The notes below the pieces were generated by a model that saw only the letters and a program-made list of their open reading frames with translations, searched no databases and was not told the origin of the DNA. This document shows, in pieces, positions 45,004 to 54,092 of a stretch of 64,000 nucleotides of DNA. The stretch is from positions 1 to 64,000 of the forward strand of contig NZ_JBHTBW010000008.1 in the NCBI RefSeq assembly GCF_042665195.1, in the 5' to 3' direction. The position numbers and the translations under genes were made by a program. Position 1 is the first letter of the stretch, and each line of letters starts with the position of its first letter. The stretch is from Laceyella putida (lineage in GTDB: Bacteria > Bacillota > Bacilli > Thermoactinomycetales > Thermoactinomycetaceae).

Positions 45004-45033
45004 ATATGTGAATTAATTTTTTATATGTGAATT
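45004..45033. promoter_or_regulatory. Probable IclR-type operator, direct repeats
   Basis: ATATGTGAATT occurs twice, 19 bp apart (45004-45014 and 45023-45033), 20-50 bp before the regulator start. Confidence 0.5.
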
Positions 45034-45325
45034 TGTGTAGGTATCATAACACCGCTTTCATTTCAATTCAAGATGAAAAAACACAAAAGAAAAAATATAG
45101 CCTAAATCAACTAAAAAAATTAAACCTACACCAAATTCCACATTTTTGATGTGGTACTTATGACTGTTGATCGAAATCCAATACTCATATTAATGTTAGA
45201 ATGTATTGATTATAATATATTCAAATGAATATTTTGATGAAAGTTTTGTGGAAGATCGCCGCTCCGTTCGCCTGCCGAGACGATTATTAAACTGTATAAC
45301 AAGCTCCTCATCGATTCATATACAT
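45034..45325. other. AT-rich promoter region of the dgo operon
   Basis: No gene is seen. It is AT-rich, with TCCACATTTTTGATGTGG near 45137-45155 as a further imperfect dyad. Confidence 0.35.
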
Positions 45326-45360
45326 GAAGATAGCCACCCTCACTTCAGGTGGCTATCTTC
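45326..45360. terminator. Hairpin after the thiamine-binding protein gene
   Basis: GAAGATAGCCACC and its exact 13-base complement with a nine-base loop; little T-tract. Confidence 0.6.
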
Positions 45361-45412
45361 CCTCGTTCATTCTCACTAAAAGCGACAGAAAGCACGAACA
45401 AGCTGTTTATCC

Positions 45413-45700
45413 TTATTGAACGACTTGGATTTGTTGGAGCATATTCACTTTTTTATCAGTCCGGTCATCAATGCTGATATTGGTAATGACACGATTTACC
45501 CCATTAGCCATCGCATTTTGGTGAATCTGTTTGGCAATGTCCATCAATTGATTGATATCGCCTTCGATCACTGTTGCTGTCGGCGTAACCTGATAGTTTA
45601 ACCCGTTTTGCTCAATCAGATTGACCGCATTGGTAACATAAGAACTGAAACTCGCTGTATTGGTGCCGACAGGAACCACACTGATTTCGAGTAATGCCAT
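45413..45700 (-). CDS. MTH1187/YqgV-type thiamine-binding protein
   Basis: A 95-residue ferredoxin-like fold protein of the DUF77 (thiamine-binding, MTH1187) family: MALLEISVVPVGT, SSYVTNAVNLIEQNGL, then YQVTPTATVIEGDINQLMDI and ITNISIDDRTDK. Relatives bind thiamine or a pyrimidine moiety and occur as small dimers or tetramers. ATG 45700 follows GAGGTGG; the longer upstream frame lacks a ribosome site. It is near pyruvate oxidase, a thiamine diphosphate enzyme, which may be coincidence. Confidence 0.88.
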   Translation of the reverse strand: MALLEISVVPVGTNTASFSSYVTNAVNLIEQNGLNYQVTPTATVIEGDINQLMDIAKQIHQNAMANGVNRVITNISIDDRTDKKVNMLQQIQVVQ

Positions 45701-45842
45701 AACTGCCACCTCTTTTTTTCGGTTATTTGATTCATTTACCACTCGTTCTACAATTCGCTCTCATCCCTATCCCACCGCTCATATTTATAAGTTGTACCGG
45801 AAGAGAAAAAATTATGTGCACATTGATGCAGGGGTTATTTTG

Positions 45843-47537
45843 TCAGAGAGGCGGCAAATCCAGCTTCCCTTCCTCAAACAGGCTTTTGAACATGTGTTTG
45901 GCGTAACCGGCCGCTTGACCAAATGTGATCTTGGCGGGCATCGGAGCTTCGTTGGGATCGACGACACAGTCGATGATGCAAGGCTTTTTAAGGGAAACCG
46001 CTTTTTGGAAAGCGGGAAGTAGTTCCTCATGTGATTCAACTCGCAAGCCGACACCGCCACAAGCTTCGGCAAACTTGGCAAAGTTGGGATTGGTCAACTC
46101 CGTCCCGTATTCAATATTGCCCATCACCTCTTGTTCAAACTTGATCATCGCGATTTTATGGTTGTTTAAAACTACAACAATGATGGGCAATTGGTATTTG
46201 ACTGCCGTAAGAAAATCATTCATTGTCATTCCAAAGCCACCATCGCCGCAGACGGCAAACACTTGCTTGTCCGGATAAGCGATTTGACCGGCGATGGCCC
46301 CCGGGAGTCCACACCCCAGCGTGGCTAACCAACCAGAGATGATAAAACGTTGGTTGGTCATATGAAAATGGCGGGCCACCCATACGGTAACGTTGCCGAC
46401 ATCAACGGAAAGAATCGCATCATCATGGGCCACCTGCTGAAGAGCATGAATAACCCGTTGCGGCTTCAGCGGAAGAAAGGGTTCCGCTTCATGTTTGCTC
46501 AGTCTCTCTTTCCATTCCTCCATCAGTGTTTGATGATGGTTGAGAAAACTCCTGTTTTCGTTGCGCGACAAGTGATCGGTGAGCCACCGCAAGGTGTAAT
46601 CCGCATCTCCGGCAAGCCCAACATCGACCGGATATCGTTTGCCTATTTGGGTAGGGTCGGTATCGATATGAATCGTTTTGCAGTCGACGGGCAAAAAGCC
46701 GGTGAATGGAAAAGAGGTTCCTACCATGATCAAGGTATCCGCATGTTGCATCGCTTCATAGGAAGGACGTGTTCCGATCAGGCCCAATCCTCCCAAGCAC
46801 AGGGGATGATCATCAGGAACCACTCCTTTGCCTGGTAGGGTAAGGACAATCGGGGCAGCCAGTACATCGGCAAAGGAGAGAAGAGCGTCGCGCGCGTGAC
46901 GGGCACCCTTACCTGCGAGGATGACCGGACGTTCAGCCTGTTGCAATAAGTGAATGGCCTGCCGCAAGTCCCTTTGTGGCGGAATGATTTCCGGCTTGGC
47001 GCATAGAGGTGTGGTGATGCGAGCTTTCGCTTCCACTTCAAACTTGGGAATATCGTCAGGCACAGTGAGCACAGCCACCCCTTGTTTGGCATAGGCGGTG
47101 CGAATGGCCTGGTTTACCACCGCGGGCAGTTGCTCAGCTGACATGATCCGTTGATTATAAACGGCGACATCATCAAACATCCGTTCCAAATTCACCTCTT
47201 GAAACGAATCAAGCCCAAAGAGATCTGTCTCCACTTGTCCGGTGATCGCCAACACCGGGGCATGGTCTAACTTGGCATCATACAGTCATTTAAAAGATGG
47301 ATCGCGCCTGGTCCCGCTATCGCCATACATACACCGAGTTTTCCCGTTAATTTGGCATAAGAGGCGGCAGCGAGCGCACCCGCTTCTTCGTGGCGAACCT
47401 GAATAAACTTGATCTTATCTTGCCCGTAGCGATTCGATGAGCGAATTAATGGAGTCACCGGGCATCCCATAAATATGGTCCACTCCCCATTCAATTAACA
47501 GATCGATCAACATATCGCCAGCCGTTTTGCGAAACAT
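45843..47537 (-). pseudogene. Pyruvate oxidase (ThDP-dependent), two frameshifts
   Basis: ATG 47537 follows AAAGGAGAGG. The frame encodes WGVDHIYGMPGDSINSLIES, shifts by one base around 47428 (one G too many in CGGGCAAG), continues with VRHEEAGALAAASYAKLTG and GVCMAIAGPGAIHLLN, shifts back near 47289 (one G missing), and then is open to the stop with AITGQVETDLFG, the central FAD-type domain and the ThDP motif AVCGDGGFGM. Domains and length match pyruvate oxidases that give acetyl-phosphate or acetate. The indels are in G-runs or near them, so sequencing error is possible; if real, the enzyme is lost. Confidence 0.85.
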
Positions 47538-47630
47538 GACACCTCTCCTTTCATCCAACTTTTTCTATAGTGTGGCCTTCAACGATTCTGTCCATGTAGG
47601 AAAGGTGCGTACGAAGCAAATTTGTCGAGA

Positions 47631-47760
47631 TTGACCACTCCCCCTGCCTAAAGTCAGGGGATTCTTGGGTAATCCCTTCCACCGAAGGGAACTTAACCAA
47701 GCTTAGACCGCCAGCCCAGCGGCAATGAGTCTTAAACCTTCTTGTAAAATGTTTATCGAT
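47631..47760 (-). ncRNA. Putative TnpB guide (omega/re) RNA at the right end
   Basis: In TnpB elements the RNA spanning the end of tnpB and the right end serves as guide scaffold. The hairpins at 47640-47700 fit; the guide would be the flank TCTCGACAAATTTGCT just beyond the element. Inferred from family knowledge. Confidence 0.35.
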
Positions 47761-48818
47761 GCGTTGATATCTCTGTCATGGTTTGTGTGACACTCTGGGC
47801 ATGTCCACTGTCTGAGGTTGAGACTTTTTACGTCTTTATTTCTGTAGCCACAGTTGGAACATCGTTGGCTGGATGGAAAAGTTTTTCCGACTTTGACCAT
47901 GATTCTTCCATACCATTTGGCCTTATACTCCAGAATGGATACAAATTCAGACCATGATGCATCGGTGATTGATTTAGCTAAATTGTGGTTTTTAATCATG
48001 TTTTTTACCTGTAAGTCTTCCAGACAGATGACTTGGTTTTCGCGAATCAGTTTAGTAGACAGTTTATGTAAAAAATCATGTCTTGCATTAACAATCTTTT
48101 CGTGGATTCTAGAAATCTTGATCCGTGCGTTGTTCCAATTGGAACCGCCTTTTTGACGGCGTGATAGGATTCGTTGCCATCTAGCTAATTGTTTTTCATA
48201 CTTTCTGAAGAACTTGGGTGCACTGATTTTTCCACCATTCGAGAGGATTGCGAACTCTTTCAAGCCGAGATCGATACCAACCGCTTTCCCTTTATCTACT
48301 CGAACATATGGGCAAAAGTTCATTACACATAGGATGGAAACAAAATATTTACCCGATGGGTTGCGGCGGATCGTGGCAGAAAGTATTTTTCCTTCCACTT
48401 CACGGGATTTAGCAAATTGAACCCATCCCAGCTTAGGGAGTTTTATTTTATTTCCATCTATTTTGATGTTTTGGTTTATACATTGACTGGTATAGGATTG
48501 GACTTTGTTCCGTTTGCTTTTTAAACGTGGACGGTCATTCTGCTTTTTGAAAAAGCGTTTAAATGCATCGTCCAGATGCTTCAATGCATTTTGAAGTGAA
48601 GTGGAATCCACTTCTTTTAACCACACGAATTCCTTCTTTAATTGCGTGAGATGAGAAGAGCAAGCATGGTACGTTAATCCCTTTCCTGTTTGCTTGTATG
48701 CTTCATTCCACTTGGTTAAGAAGTGGTTAAAAACAAACCGACTACAACCCATTGACTTATTAATGAGTGTGGTTTGTTCTTTCGTTGGGTAGATACGAAA
48801 CTTAAACGCTTTGTGCAT
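47703..48818 (-). CDS. tnpB: TnpB RNA-guided nuclease (IS605 OrfB)
   Basis: A 371-residue TnpB with all parts: the N-terminal HKAFKFRIYPTKEQ helix-turn-helix, RuvC-I Asp183 in VGIDLGLKEFA, RuvC-II Glu267 in VICLEDLQVKNM, the zinc finger Cys320/323 and Cys340/343 (CSNCGYRN, WTCPECH), and RuvC-III in HDRDINASINI. The ORF is intact and catalytic residues are kept, so it may still cut DNA using the flanking RNA. ATG 48818 follows AGGAGG; the longer frame to 48890 has no ribosome site. It lies within the mobile element and is divergent from the small ORF. Confidence 0.93.
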   Translation of the reverse strand: MHKAFKFRIYPTKEQTTLINKSMGCSRFVFNHFLTKWNEAYKQTGKGLTYHACSSHLTQLKKEFVWLKEVDSTSLQNALKHLDDAFKRFFKKQNDRPRLKSKRNKVQSYTSQCINQNIKIDGNKIKLPKLGWVQFAKSREVEGKILSATIRRNPSGKYFVSILCVMNFCPYVRVDKGKAVGIDLGLKEFAILSNGGKISAPKFFRKYEKQLARWQRILSRRQKGGSNWNNARIKISRIHEKIVNARHDFLHKLSTKLIRENQVICLEDLQVKNMIKNHNLAKSITDASWSEFVSILEYKAKWYGRIMVKVGKTFPSSQRCSNCGYRNKDVKSLNLRQWTCPECHTNHDRDINASINILQEGLRLIAAGLAV

Positions 48819-48883
48819 TTGCTTTTCACCTCCTTTTCCTATATTAAATACGTGAATACATGATTGGGCAAGGAGGAAAACGA

Positions 48884-49036
48884 ATGGCACGAAAGAAATT
48901 CACCACTTCTTTAGATGAAGAAGTGATTAAGCAATGAAAGCTACAAGCTGTTAAAGAGAATACAGATGCCAGCAAGATTATTGAGAAGTTAGTCAAAGAA
49001 CATTTACAAAAATTGTCGGATTTACGAGAGGGTTAA
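48884..49036 (+). pseudogene. Small ribbon-helix-helix-like protein of the TnpB element, in-frame TGA
   Basis: ATG 48884 follows AGGAGG. The product begins ARKKFTTSLDEEVIKQ, has a TGA at codon 18 (48935-48937) where a hydrophobic residue is expected, and continues in the same frame through KLQAVKENTDASKIIEKL to the stop. The pattern resembles CopG/Arc-type small DNA-binding proteins found beside IS605 tnpB genes. The stop probably inactivates it. Confidence 0.7.
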
Positions 49037-49106
49037 AACCCTCCCTTGTCCGACGCTCGCTCTCATCCCCATAACTGAAGCTAGGGGTTTTCTCGCTCGC
49101 AAAGAT

Positions 49107-49138
49107 ATAAAAAATAAAAGAGGCCAGTTGGACCTCTT
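49107..49138 (-). terminator. Rho-independent terminator at the element's left flank
   Basis: AAGAGGTCCAACTGGCCTCTT followed on the minus strand by TTATTTTTT; the IS left end lies directly after it. Confidence 0.65.
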
Positions 49139-49497
49139 ATAGCAATGAGGGAATTCCTTACGCAATATGCCGCATTGGCATCCAGCATAAAAATATCCGC
49201 CTAGTGGTCTTTGAGCAGACGGCGGTGTTTTGGCCTCCTATTCCCTCACCGCCCCGGTCTTTGCCATGGTCCGGGTATCTGTCCCGGCACTTGTTGGGGA
49301 GGCCATCCGGCGGACATTGCGGGATGTAAATCCAAACCGGATACCACACTGAGCATCATTCCTTTGCTCCATTTTCCGATCCATTATATTTTCAATTTTA
49401 AAAATACGTGAAAAGCAAGGGTTGAATGTTCGTTCCCCGACTCAGCCAAAACCCGCTCATAATACCACTTGTAAGGGCAAGTGAGAAATATGCAAAG
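49139..49497. other. Intergenic region, possible decayed gene
   Basis: No intact gene. A GC-richer patch (49225-49345) has a plus-strand frame with VLASYSLTAPVFAMVRVSV and VGEAIRRTLRDVN, which looks protein-like but has no start or stop context. I cannot name it. Confidence 0.3.
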
Positions 49498-49534
49498 GAA
49501 AAGCCAGAGGCTGGTGATCGTGCCTCCGGCTTTC
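49498..49534 (-). terminator. Rho-independent terminator of the acyl-CoA synthetase gene
   Basis: AAAGCCGGAGGC / GCCTCTGGCTTT on the minus strand followed by TCC; stem strong, tail short. Confidence 0.65.
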
Positions 49535-49564
49535 AAATGGTCCTTGATAAAGGGATAAGAAAAG

Positions 49565-51544
49565 TCAGACATTCCCCTTCGCTTTTTTTATGCTTTTGCT
49601 CACGTTATCGATGACATGGGGATCTTCAAGTCCTGTTACATCCCCCGTTACTTCTCCTTTGACAACCATTTCTTTCAATAGGCGACGCATGATTTTGCCG
49701 CTGATGGTTTTCGGCATTTCATCCAAGAAATAAACGGTTCCCGGTCTGGCGATCTCTCCGATTTTTTCCACGATCCTTTGGCTTATCTTTCTTCTTAATT
49801 CTTCTTCGTCTGCGGGAACGCGTTCGGTCGTTTTTGCGAATACAACCGGAATTTCCCCTTTGATTTCGTCTGGAATCCCTATGACCGCCGCTTCCGAAAT
49901 TCCGTCACATTCCATGACCGCGCTTTCCATCTCCATCGTGCTGAGCCGATGTCCCGCCACGTTAAACGCATCATCGGAACGACCCACGACCCAAAAATGC
50001 CCATCTTCATCTTTCAACGCAATATCGCTGGCAAAGTAACAGCCTTCCACTTGGCTGAAATACGCTTTTTTATAACGATCGGGTTGTTTCCAAAGCGTTC
50101 TGCAAAGCATGGGGATGGGCTTTCGCATGACCAGATTTCCCAGAACCCCAGCAGGCACGGAATGGCCGTTGTCATCAACCACATCCATGGACGCTCCCAA
50201 AAATTGAATCCCCGCCGAGCCCGGTTTCATGGGAGTCAGCCAAGCGGCCCCCGCTATTGGACATCCCGCAACCTCCGTCTGCCCCCACGTGTTGTTAACA
50301 TAAACTTTGTTGTTCCCCAAAACTTCCCGAGTCCAATGCCACGTTTCCGGGTCAAAGGGTTCACCCACCAACGCAATGACATCGAGGCACGACAGATCGT
50401 AGGGCTTCAATGCCTTTTTCCCGAGGCTTTTTAACATGCGGAGCGCTGTGGGTGCGGTAAACAGTTTGTTCACACGATACCGTTCAATAATCTGGTAAAA
50501 ACGATCCGGTTCAGGATAATTGGGGGCGCCCTCATACACCACTGTTGTGACCCCATTCGCCAAAGCGCCGACGATTCCCCATATATGCATCGTCAGCCAA
50601 CCGATATCGGCAGTACACCAAAACGTATCATCTTGATGATGATCCATATGGTATTTTGCGTAGATGTAATTTTGCACCACAAAGGCCATCCCGGAATGAA
50701 CCACCCCTTTTGGATTGCCGGTTGTCCCGCTGGTATAAAAAACGATACCCGGTTCATTGGCTTCAACAGGGACAGGCTCACATTGAATCCCGGCGTCTCT
50801 CATGAGATGATGCCACCAGAAGTCCCTGCCTTCCCTCATATGAACACCGTGTTCCAAACGATTTACGACAACGATCGCCTCAACACCCTTGATCGATGGG
50901 ATGATTTGATCCACTTTGTCCTTCAAGGGAATGGTCTTTCCCCTGCGGAGGGCCGCATCCGCCGTTACGATCAGCTTCGGTTCAAAATGAATAAGGCGAT
51001 CTTTTAAGGACTCCGTTGAAAATCCGGAAAAAATGGTGTTATACACCGCACCCAAGCGGAAGCAGGCCAAGACCGAAATCACGGCCTCCGGCAGATTAGG
51101 AAGGAAAATGGCCACCGGATCCCCTTTTTTCACTCCAAACCCTTTTAAAACATTGGCAAAGCGATTCACTTCCGCCAAGAGCATATTGTACGTGTAGAAA
51201 CGCGTTTCACCATTTTCCCCTTCCCAAATTAAGGCCGCTTTATTGCCAGCTCCTGATTTGATGTGTCTGTCCAATAAGTTGTAGCAGGGATTGCTGATGC
51301 CGCCCGTGAAAAACTGAAATTCCGGGAAATCACCTGTCATTGTTTCCTTCCAAGGCTGAAACCAATGCAATTCACGTGCTACCTCTTCCCAGAAAACGAG
51401 GGGATTTTCCCAAGATCTCTTTAACAACTCTTGGAAAGCTTCCACACTGCCCAGATGAGTCTCCCGAACCTTTTCGGGATTCGGCTCCACTAACCGGCTG
51501 TTTTGAACGACATCCCGTATCCCTCTGATTTCATGATCCAACAC
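49565..51544 (-). CDS. Acetyl-/propionyl-CoA synthetase-type AMP-forming ligase
   Basis: A 659-residue acyl-CoA synthetase with the ACAS_N region (FQELLKRSWENPLVFWEEV), the AMP-binding P-loop VFYTSGTTGNPKGVVHS, TADIGWLTMHIWG, NTWGQTEVAG, GRSDDAFNVAGHRLSTMEME and the acetylatable Lys in PKTISGKIMRRLL near the C-terminus. It activates acetate or a short-chain acid for entry to central metabolism. ATG 51544 follows GGAGG-type sequence. It is monocistronic. The N-terminal part differs from classic AcsA, so propionate or another short acid is possible. Confidence 0.88.
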   Translation of the reverse strand: MLDHEIRGIRDVVQNSRLVEPNPEKVRETHLGSVEAFQELLKRSWENPLVFWEEVARELHWFQPWKETMTGDFPEFQFFTGGISNPCYNLLDRHIKSGAGNKAALIWEGENGETRFYTYNMLLAEVNRFANVLKGFGVKKGDPVAIFLPNLPEAVISVLACFRLGAVYNTIFSGFSTESLKDRLIHFEPKLIVTADAALRRGKTIPLKDKVDQIIPSIKGVEAIVVVNRLEHGVHMREGRDFWWHHLMRDAGIQCEPVPVEANEPGIVFYTSGTTGNPKGVVHSGMAFVVQNYIYAKYHMDHHQDDTFWCTADIGWLTMHIWGIVGALANGVTTVVYEGAPNYPEPDRFYQIIERYRVNKLFTAPTALRMLKSLGKKALKPYDLSCLDVIALVGEPFDPETWHWTREVLGNNKVYVNNTWGQTEVAGCPIAGAAWLTPMKPGSAGIQFLGASMDVVDDNGHSVPAGVLGNLVMRKPIPMLCRTLWKQPDRYKKAYFSQVEGCYFASDIALKDEDGHFWVVGRSDDAFNVAGHRLSTMEMESAVMECDGISEAAVIGIPDEIKGEIPVVFAKTTERVPADEEELRRKISQRIVEKIGEIARPGTVYFLDEMPKTISGKIMRRLLKEMVVKGEVTGDVTGLEDPHVIDNVSKSIKKAKGNV

Positions 51545-52065
51545 TGGCTCATCCCTCCAATGGAAAGTGTCGATTTATTCCGGCAATTACGAATGGAAGG
51601 CCTGGGGCGGCTGCGCGTATCACCACTCAATGAAAGCCCTTACATTTTGTGGCGAGTTGGGTGGAATGCGATGAAGTAACATCACGGATAAGAATAATTG
51701 ATTAAACGGGCGAATTCATAACATTCACTATATATTCATTATAAATCAATTCGATCAAAAGAGGTAAATTTCCTTATGTTTGGCTCAAAGGAGGGGTTGT
51801 GAACATGTTAAAAATATTGATAAGCAGCTTAAACTTATCCATAGAAAATGGAAAGAGCATCTTCCTGACCGAGATCATCAGGCGGACAACTGGATGAGTG
51901 GAAATAACCGTTCTGAGCGGAATGAAAGGGAGATGGGGGAATTTAAAATGAAAAATAGAAGGGGGCGGCAAAAACCAAGCAAATCGTTCCAGCGAAACTC
52001 TCAAGCTCACTTCTTGGAAGGCATGGCTCCGAAGGAGCCTTCCCTGCTCAATCTCCATCATTTCA
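51545..52065. other. Intergenic region between acyl-CoA synthetase and accA
   Basis: A strong ribosome site AAAGGAGGGG at 51788 precedes ATG and a 30-codon plus-strand frame; another charged plus-strand frame overlaps. Neither is convincing. A hairpin GGAAGGCTCC/GGAGCC..CCTTCC at 52016-52044 probably ends the accDA message. Confidence 0.35.
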
Positions 52066-53034
52066 TTAACCGCTTTGCAACACAGAAGCATATATTCCTA
52101 TCTTATTATATTTTTCATATCTCTCTCTTATTATTTCTTCAACACTTTTGTATTTGAATAAACGCAAGGCATTGGAAATCGCATTCTTCAAAAAATACGC
52201 CTGCAAATCGATATCGTGGTGCGCGCCACCGCTTGGTTCCGGCACCACGATATCCACCAGTCCCAATCGATGCAATTGATGCGCGGTGATGTTTAAAGCC
52301 TCCGCCGCTTGTTCCGCTTTTCCGGCATCACGCCATAAGATGGCTGCGGCTCCTTCCGGGGATATGACTGAGTAATAAGCGTTTTCCAACATCATGATTT
52401 TATTTCCAACGCCAATGGCCAACGCTCCCCCGCTGCCACCTTCACCAATCACAATGGTGATAATGGGAACAGACAGGCTAAACATTTCCTTGAGATTTCG
52501 CGCGATCGCTTCGCACTGGCCTCGCTCTTCCGCTTCTATCCCCGGGAAAGCGCCTGGCGTATCAATGAAACAGAGGATGGGACGTCCAAATTTATTTGCC
52601 TGCTTCATCAAGCGGAGCGCTTTTCTATAACCCTCAGGATGGGGCATGCCAAAGTTGCGCGCGATCTTCCCTTTCGTCCCTTTTCCCTTCTCATGGCCGA
52701 TTAGAGTCACAGGCTGTCCATCAAACATGGCAATGCCCCCAACAATAGAAGGATCATCACCATACAGCCGGTCTCCATGCAACTCCATAAAATCCGTAAA
52801 AATCCTGTCCACATAGTCCATCATGGTCGGTCGCTCCGGATGCCTGGCGATCTGGACTTTCTGCCAAGGGGATAAATGATGGTATATGTTTTTTTGCAAG
52901 TACTCAACCTTTGATTCCAATCTTAATAGTTCAGCTTCAATGTCCAGTGAATGTTCGCGCGAATAATGCTTCAATTCCGATATTCTGCGTTTCAATTCCA
53001 CAAAAGACTTTTCAAACGAAAGTGAATGACTCAC
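52066..53034 (-). CDS. accA: Acetyl-CoA carboxylase carboxyltransferase alpha subunit
   Basis: AccA, with AccD, transfers carboxyl from biotin to acetyl-CoA, the first step of fatty-acid synthesis. The 322 residues show the N-terminal coiled part (ELKRRISELKHYSREH), TDFMELHGDRLYGDDPSIVGG, GHEKGKGTKGKIARNFGMPHPEGYRKALR-type motifs, FIDTPGAFPGIEAEERGQ and GEGGSGGALAIGVGN. The gene follows accD by six bases in the usual accDA order. ATG 53034 lies behind AAGAGGTGA. Confidence 0.96.
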   Translation of the reverse strand: MSHSLSFEKSFVELKRRISELKHYSREHSLDIEAELLRLESKVEYLQKNIYHHLSPWQKVQIARHPERPTMMDYVDRIFTDFMELHGDRLYGDDPSIVGGIAMFDGQPVTLIGHEKGKGTKGKIARNFGMPHPEGYRKALRLMKQANKFGRPILCFIDTPGAFPGIEAEERGQCEAIARNLKEMFSLSVPIITIVIGEGGSGGALAIGVGNKIMMLENAYYSVISPEGAAAILWRDAGKAEQAAEALNITAHQLHRLGLVDIVVPEPSGGAHHDIDLQAYFLKNAISNALRLFKYKSVEEIIRERYEKYNKIGIYASVLQSG

Positions 53035-53040
53035 ATGAAA

Positions 53041-53874
53041 TCACCTCTTTTTGTGCAAATTGAGAATCTTCCCCAAGGTTTCCCGCATCATGATCCGGTT
53101 AACCACCTGATCCAACTGACCTTTCGCCAACAAAAACTCAGCGGTTTGAAAATCATCGGGCAGCCGTTGCCGGACCGTCTGTTCAATCACGCGCCTTCCC
53201 GCAAAACCAATCAACGCCCCCGGTTCGGAAAGGTTAATGTCCCCCAAAGCGGCAAAGCTGGCAGCGACGCCACCTGTTGTGGGATAAGTCAATACAGAGA
53301 TGAATAGGATGCCTTGCCGATCCAGCATCTCTAAAGCGGCACTGGTCTTGGCCATCTGCATAAGGGAAACGATCCCCTCTTGCATGCGCGCGCCACCGGA
53401 AGCGGAAAACAAAATGAATGGATAGCATTTATTCATCGCTTGTTCACAAGCCCTTACAATCTTCTCGCCCACAACCGCCCCCATGCTTCCCATGCGAAAC
53501 CGGGAATCCATCACGCCAAGAATAACAGGATGCCCATCGATTTTGGCCTCGCCCGTAACGATCGCTTCATTTAACCCGGTCGTTTTCATATCTAGTTCCA
53601 ACTTGCTCTTATATTGCGGAAAGCCGAGTGGATCTACAGAAATCAAATCGTGATCAAATTCACTGAAACTATGGTCATCCACAGTGTAACGGATCCTTTC
53701 TGCCGCTGTTAAAACAAAATGGTATCCGCAGGCTTTGCACACTTTGAGATTCTTCTCAAGTTCTTTCTCAAGAATGATTGCCGCGCAATTCCCACACTTT
53801 TGCACAATCCCCTCGGGTATATCCTTTTTTTTGTTTGGGCCTTGCGGAAAAACCTCCTTTTTTGCTTTGGCCAT
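53041..53874 (-). CDS. accD: Acetyl-CoA carboxylase carboxyltransferase beta subunit
   Basis: AccD, 277 residues, carries the N-terminal zinc ribbon (Cys27/30 in CGNC and Cys46/49 in CKAC), then the crotonase-like carboxyltransferase domain with SASGGARMQEG, YPTTGGVAASFAALGD and AGRRVIEQTVRQRLP. The frame is open far upstream, but ATG 53874 has GGAGGAG in front and gives the usual N-terminus MAKAKKEV. Partner AccA follows directly. Confidence 0.95.
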   Translation of the reverse strand: MAKAKKEVFPQGPNKKKDIPEGIVQKCGNCAAIILEKELEKNLKVCKACGYHFVLTAAERIRYTVDDHSFSEFDHDLISVDPLGFPQYKSKLELDMKTTGLNEAIVTGEAKIDGHPVILGVMDSRFRMGSMGAVVGEKIVRACEQAMNKCYPFILFSASGGARMQEGIVSLMQMAKTSAALEMLDRQGILFISVLTYPTTGGVAASFAALGDINLSEPGALIGFAGRRVIEQTVRQRLPDDFQTAEFLLAKGQLDQVVNRIMMRETLGKILNLHKKR

Positions 53875-54010
53875 GGGCGTGAACTCCTCCTCTTCTTCAA
53901 CGCATTCTAATTCGTCCCGTTGTGTTTGATGTGGCGGTACACCCACTCCATAAGAAAAACAACCAATCCGCTTCCGAGAGTCCAACTGGCCATGTCCGCC
54001 CACTTTTTCA

Positions 54011-54046
54011 GGCAAAACAAAAAATCCTGTTATTATAGCAGGATTT
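54011..54046 (-). terminator. Rho-independent terminator of ahcY
   Basis: AAATCCTG / CAGGATTT stem, then TTTGTTTT on the minus strand, 47 bp after the ahcY stop. Confidence 0.75.
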
Positions 54047-54092
54047 AACATGTTTCTACTCATTTCTATGTGATTGGGAATGGCGCCGTTGG

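Larger units (their letters stand above)
47631..49108 (-). mobile_element. IS200/IS605-type element with tnpB but no tnpA
   Basis: Right end: the minus strand shows TACCCAAGAATCCC, a hairpin (CCCTGACTTTAGGCAGGGG) and then GGTCAA at 47631. Left end: a hairpin with ACCCC/GGGG near 49070-49090, resembling the left end of the 406-bp element at 20.5 kb. Contents are tnpB on the minus strand and a divergent small regulator-like ORF. The left boundary, just after a T-tract of a terminator, is approximate. No Y1 transposase is present, so movement would need TnpA in trans. Confidence 0.78.

Noticed and set aside
48935..48937. TGA as selenocysteine codon
   Set aside because: No SECIS-like hairpin right after it and the protein type does not use selenocysteine.
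51780..52157. 125-codon plus-strand ORF overlapping the accA end
   Set aside because: No ribosome site at its start, overlaps a real gene, and composition is uneven.
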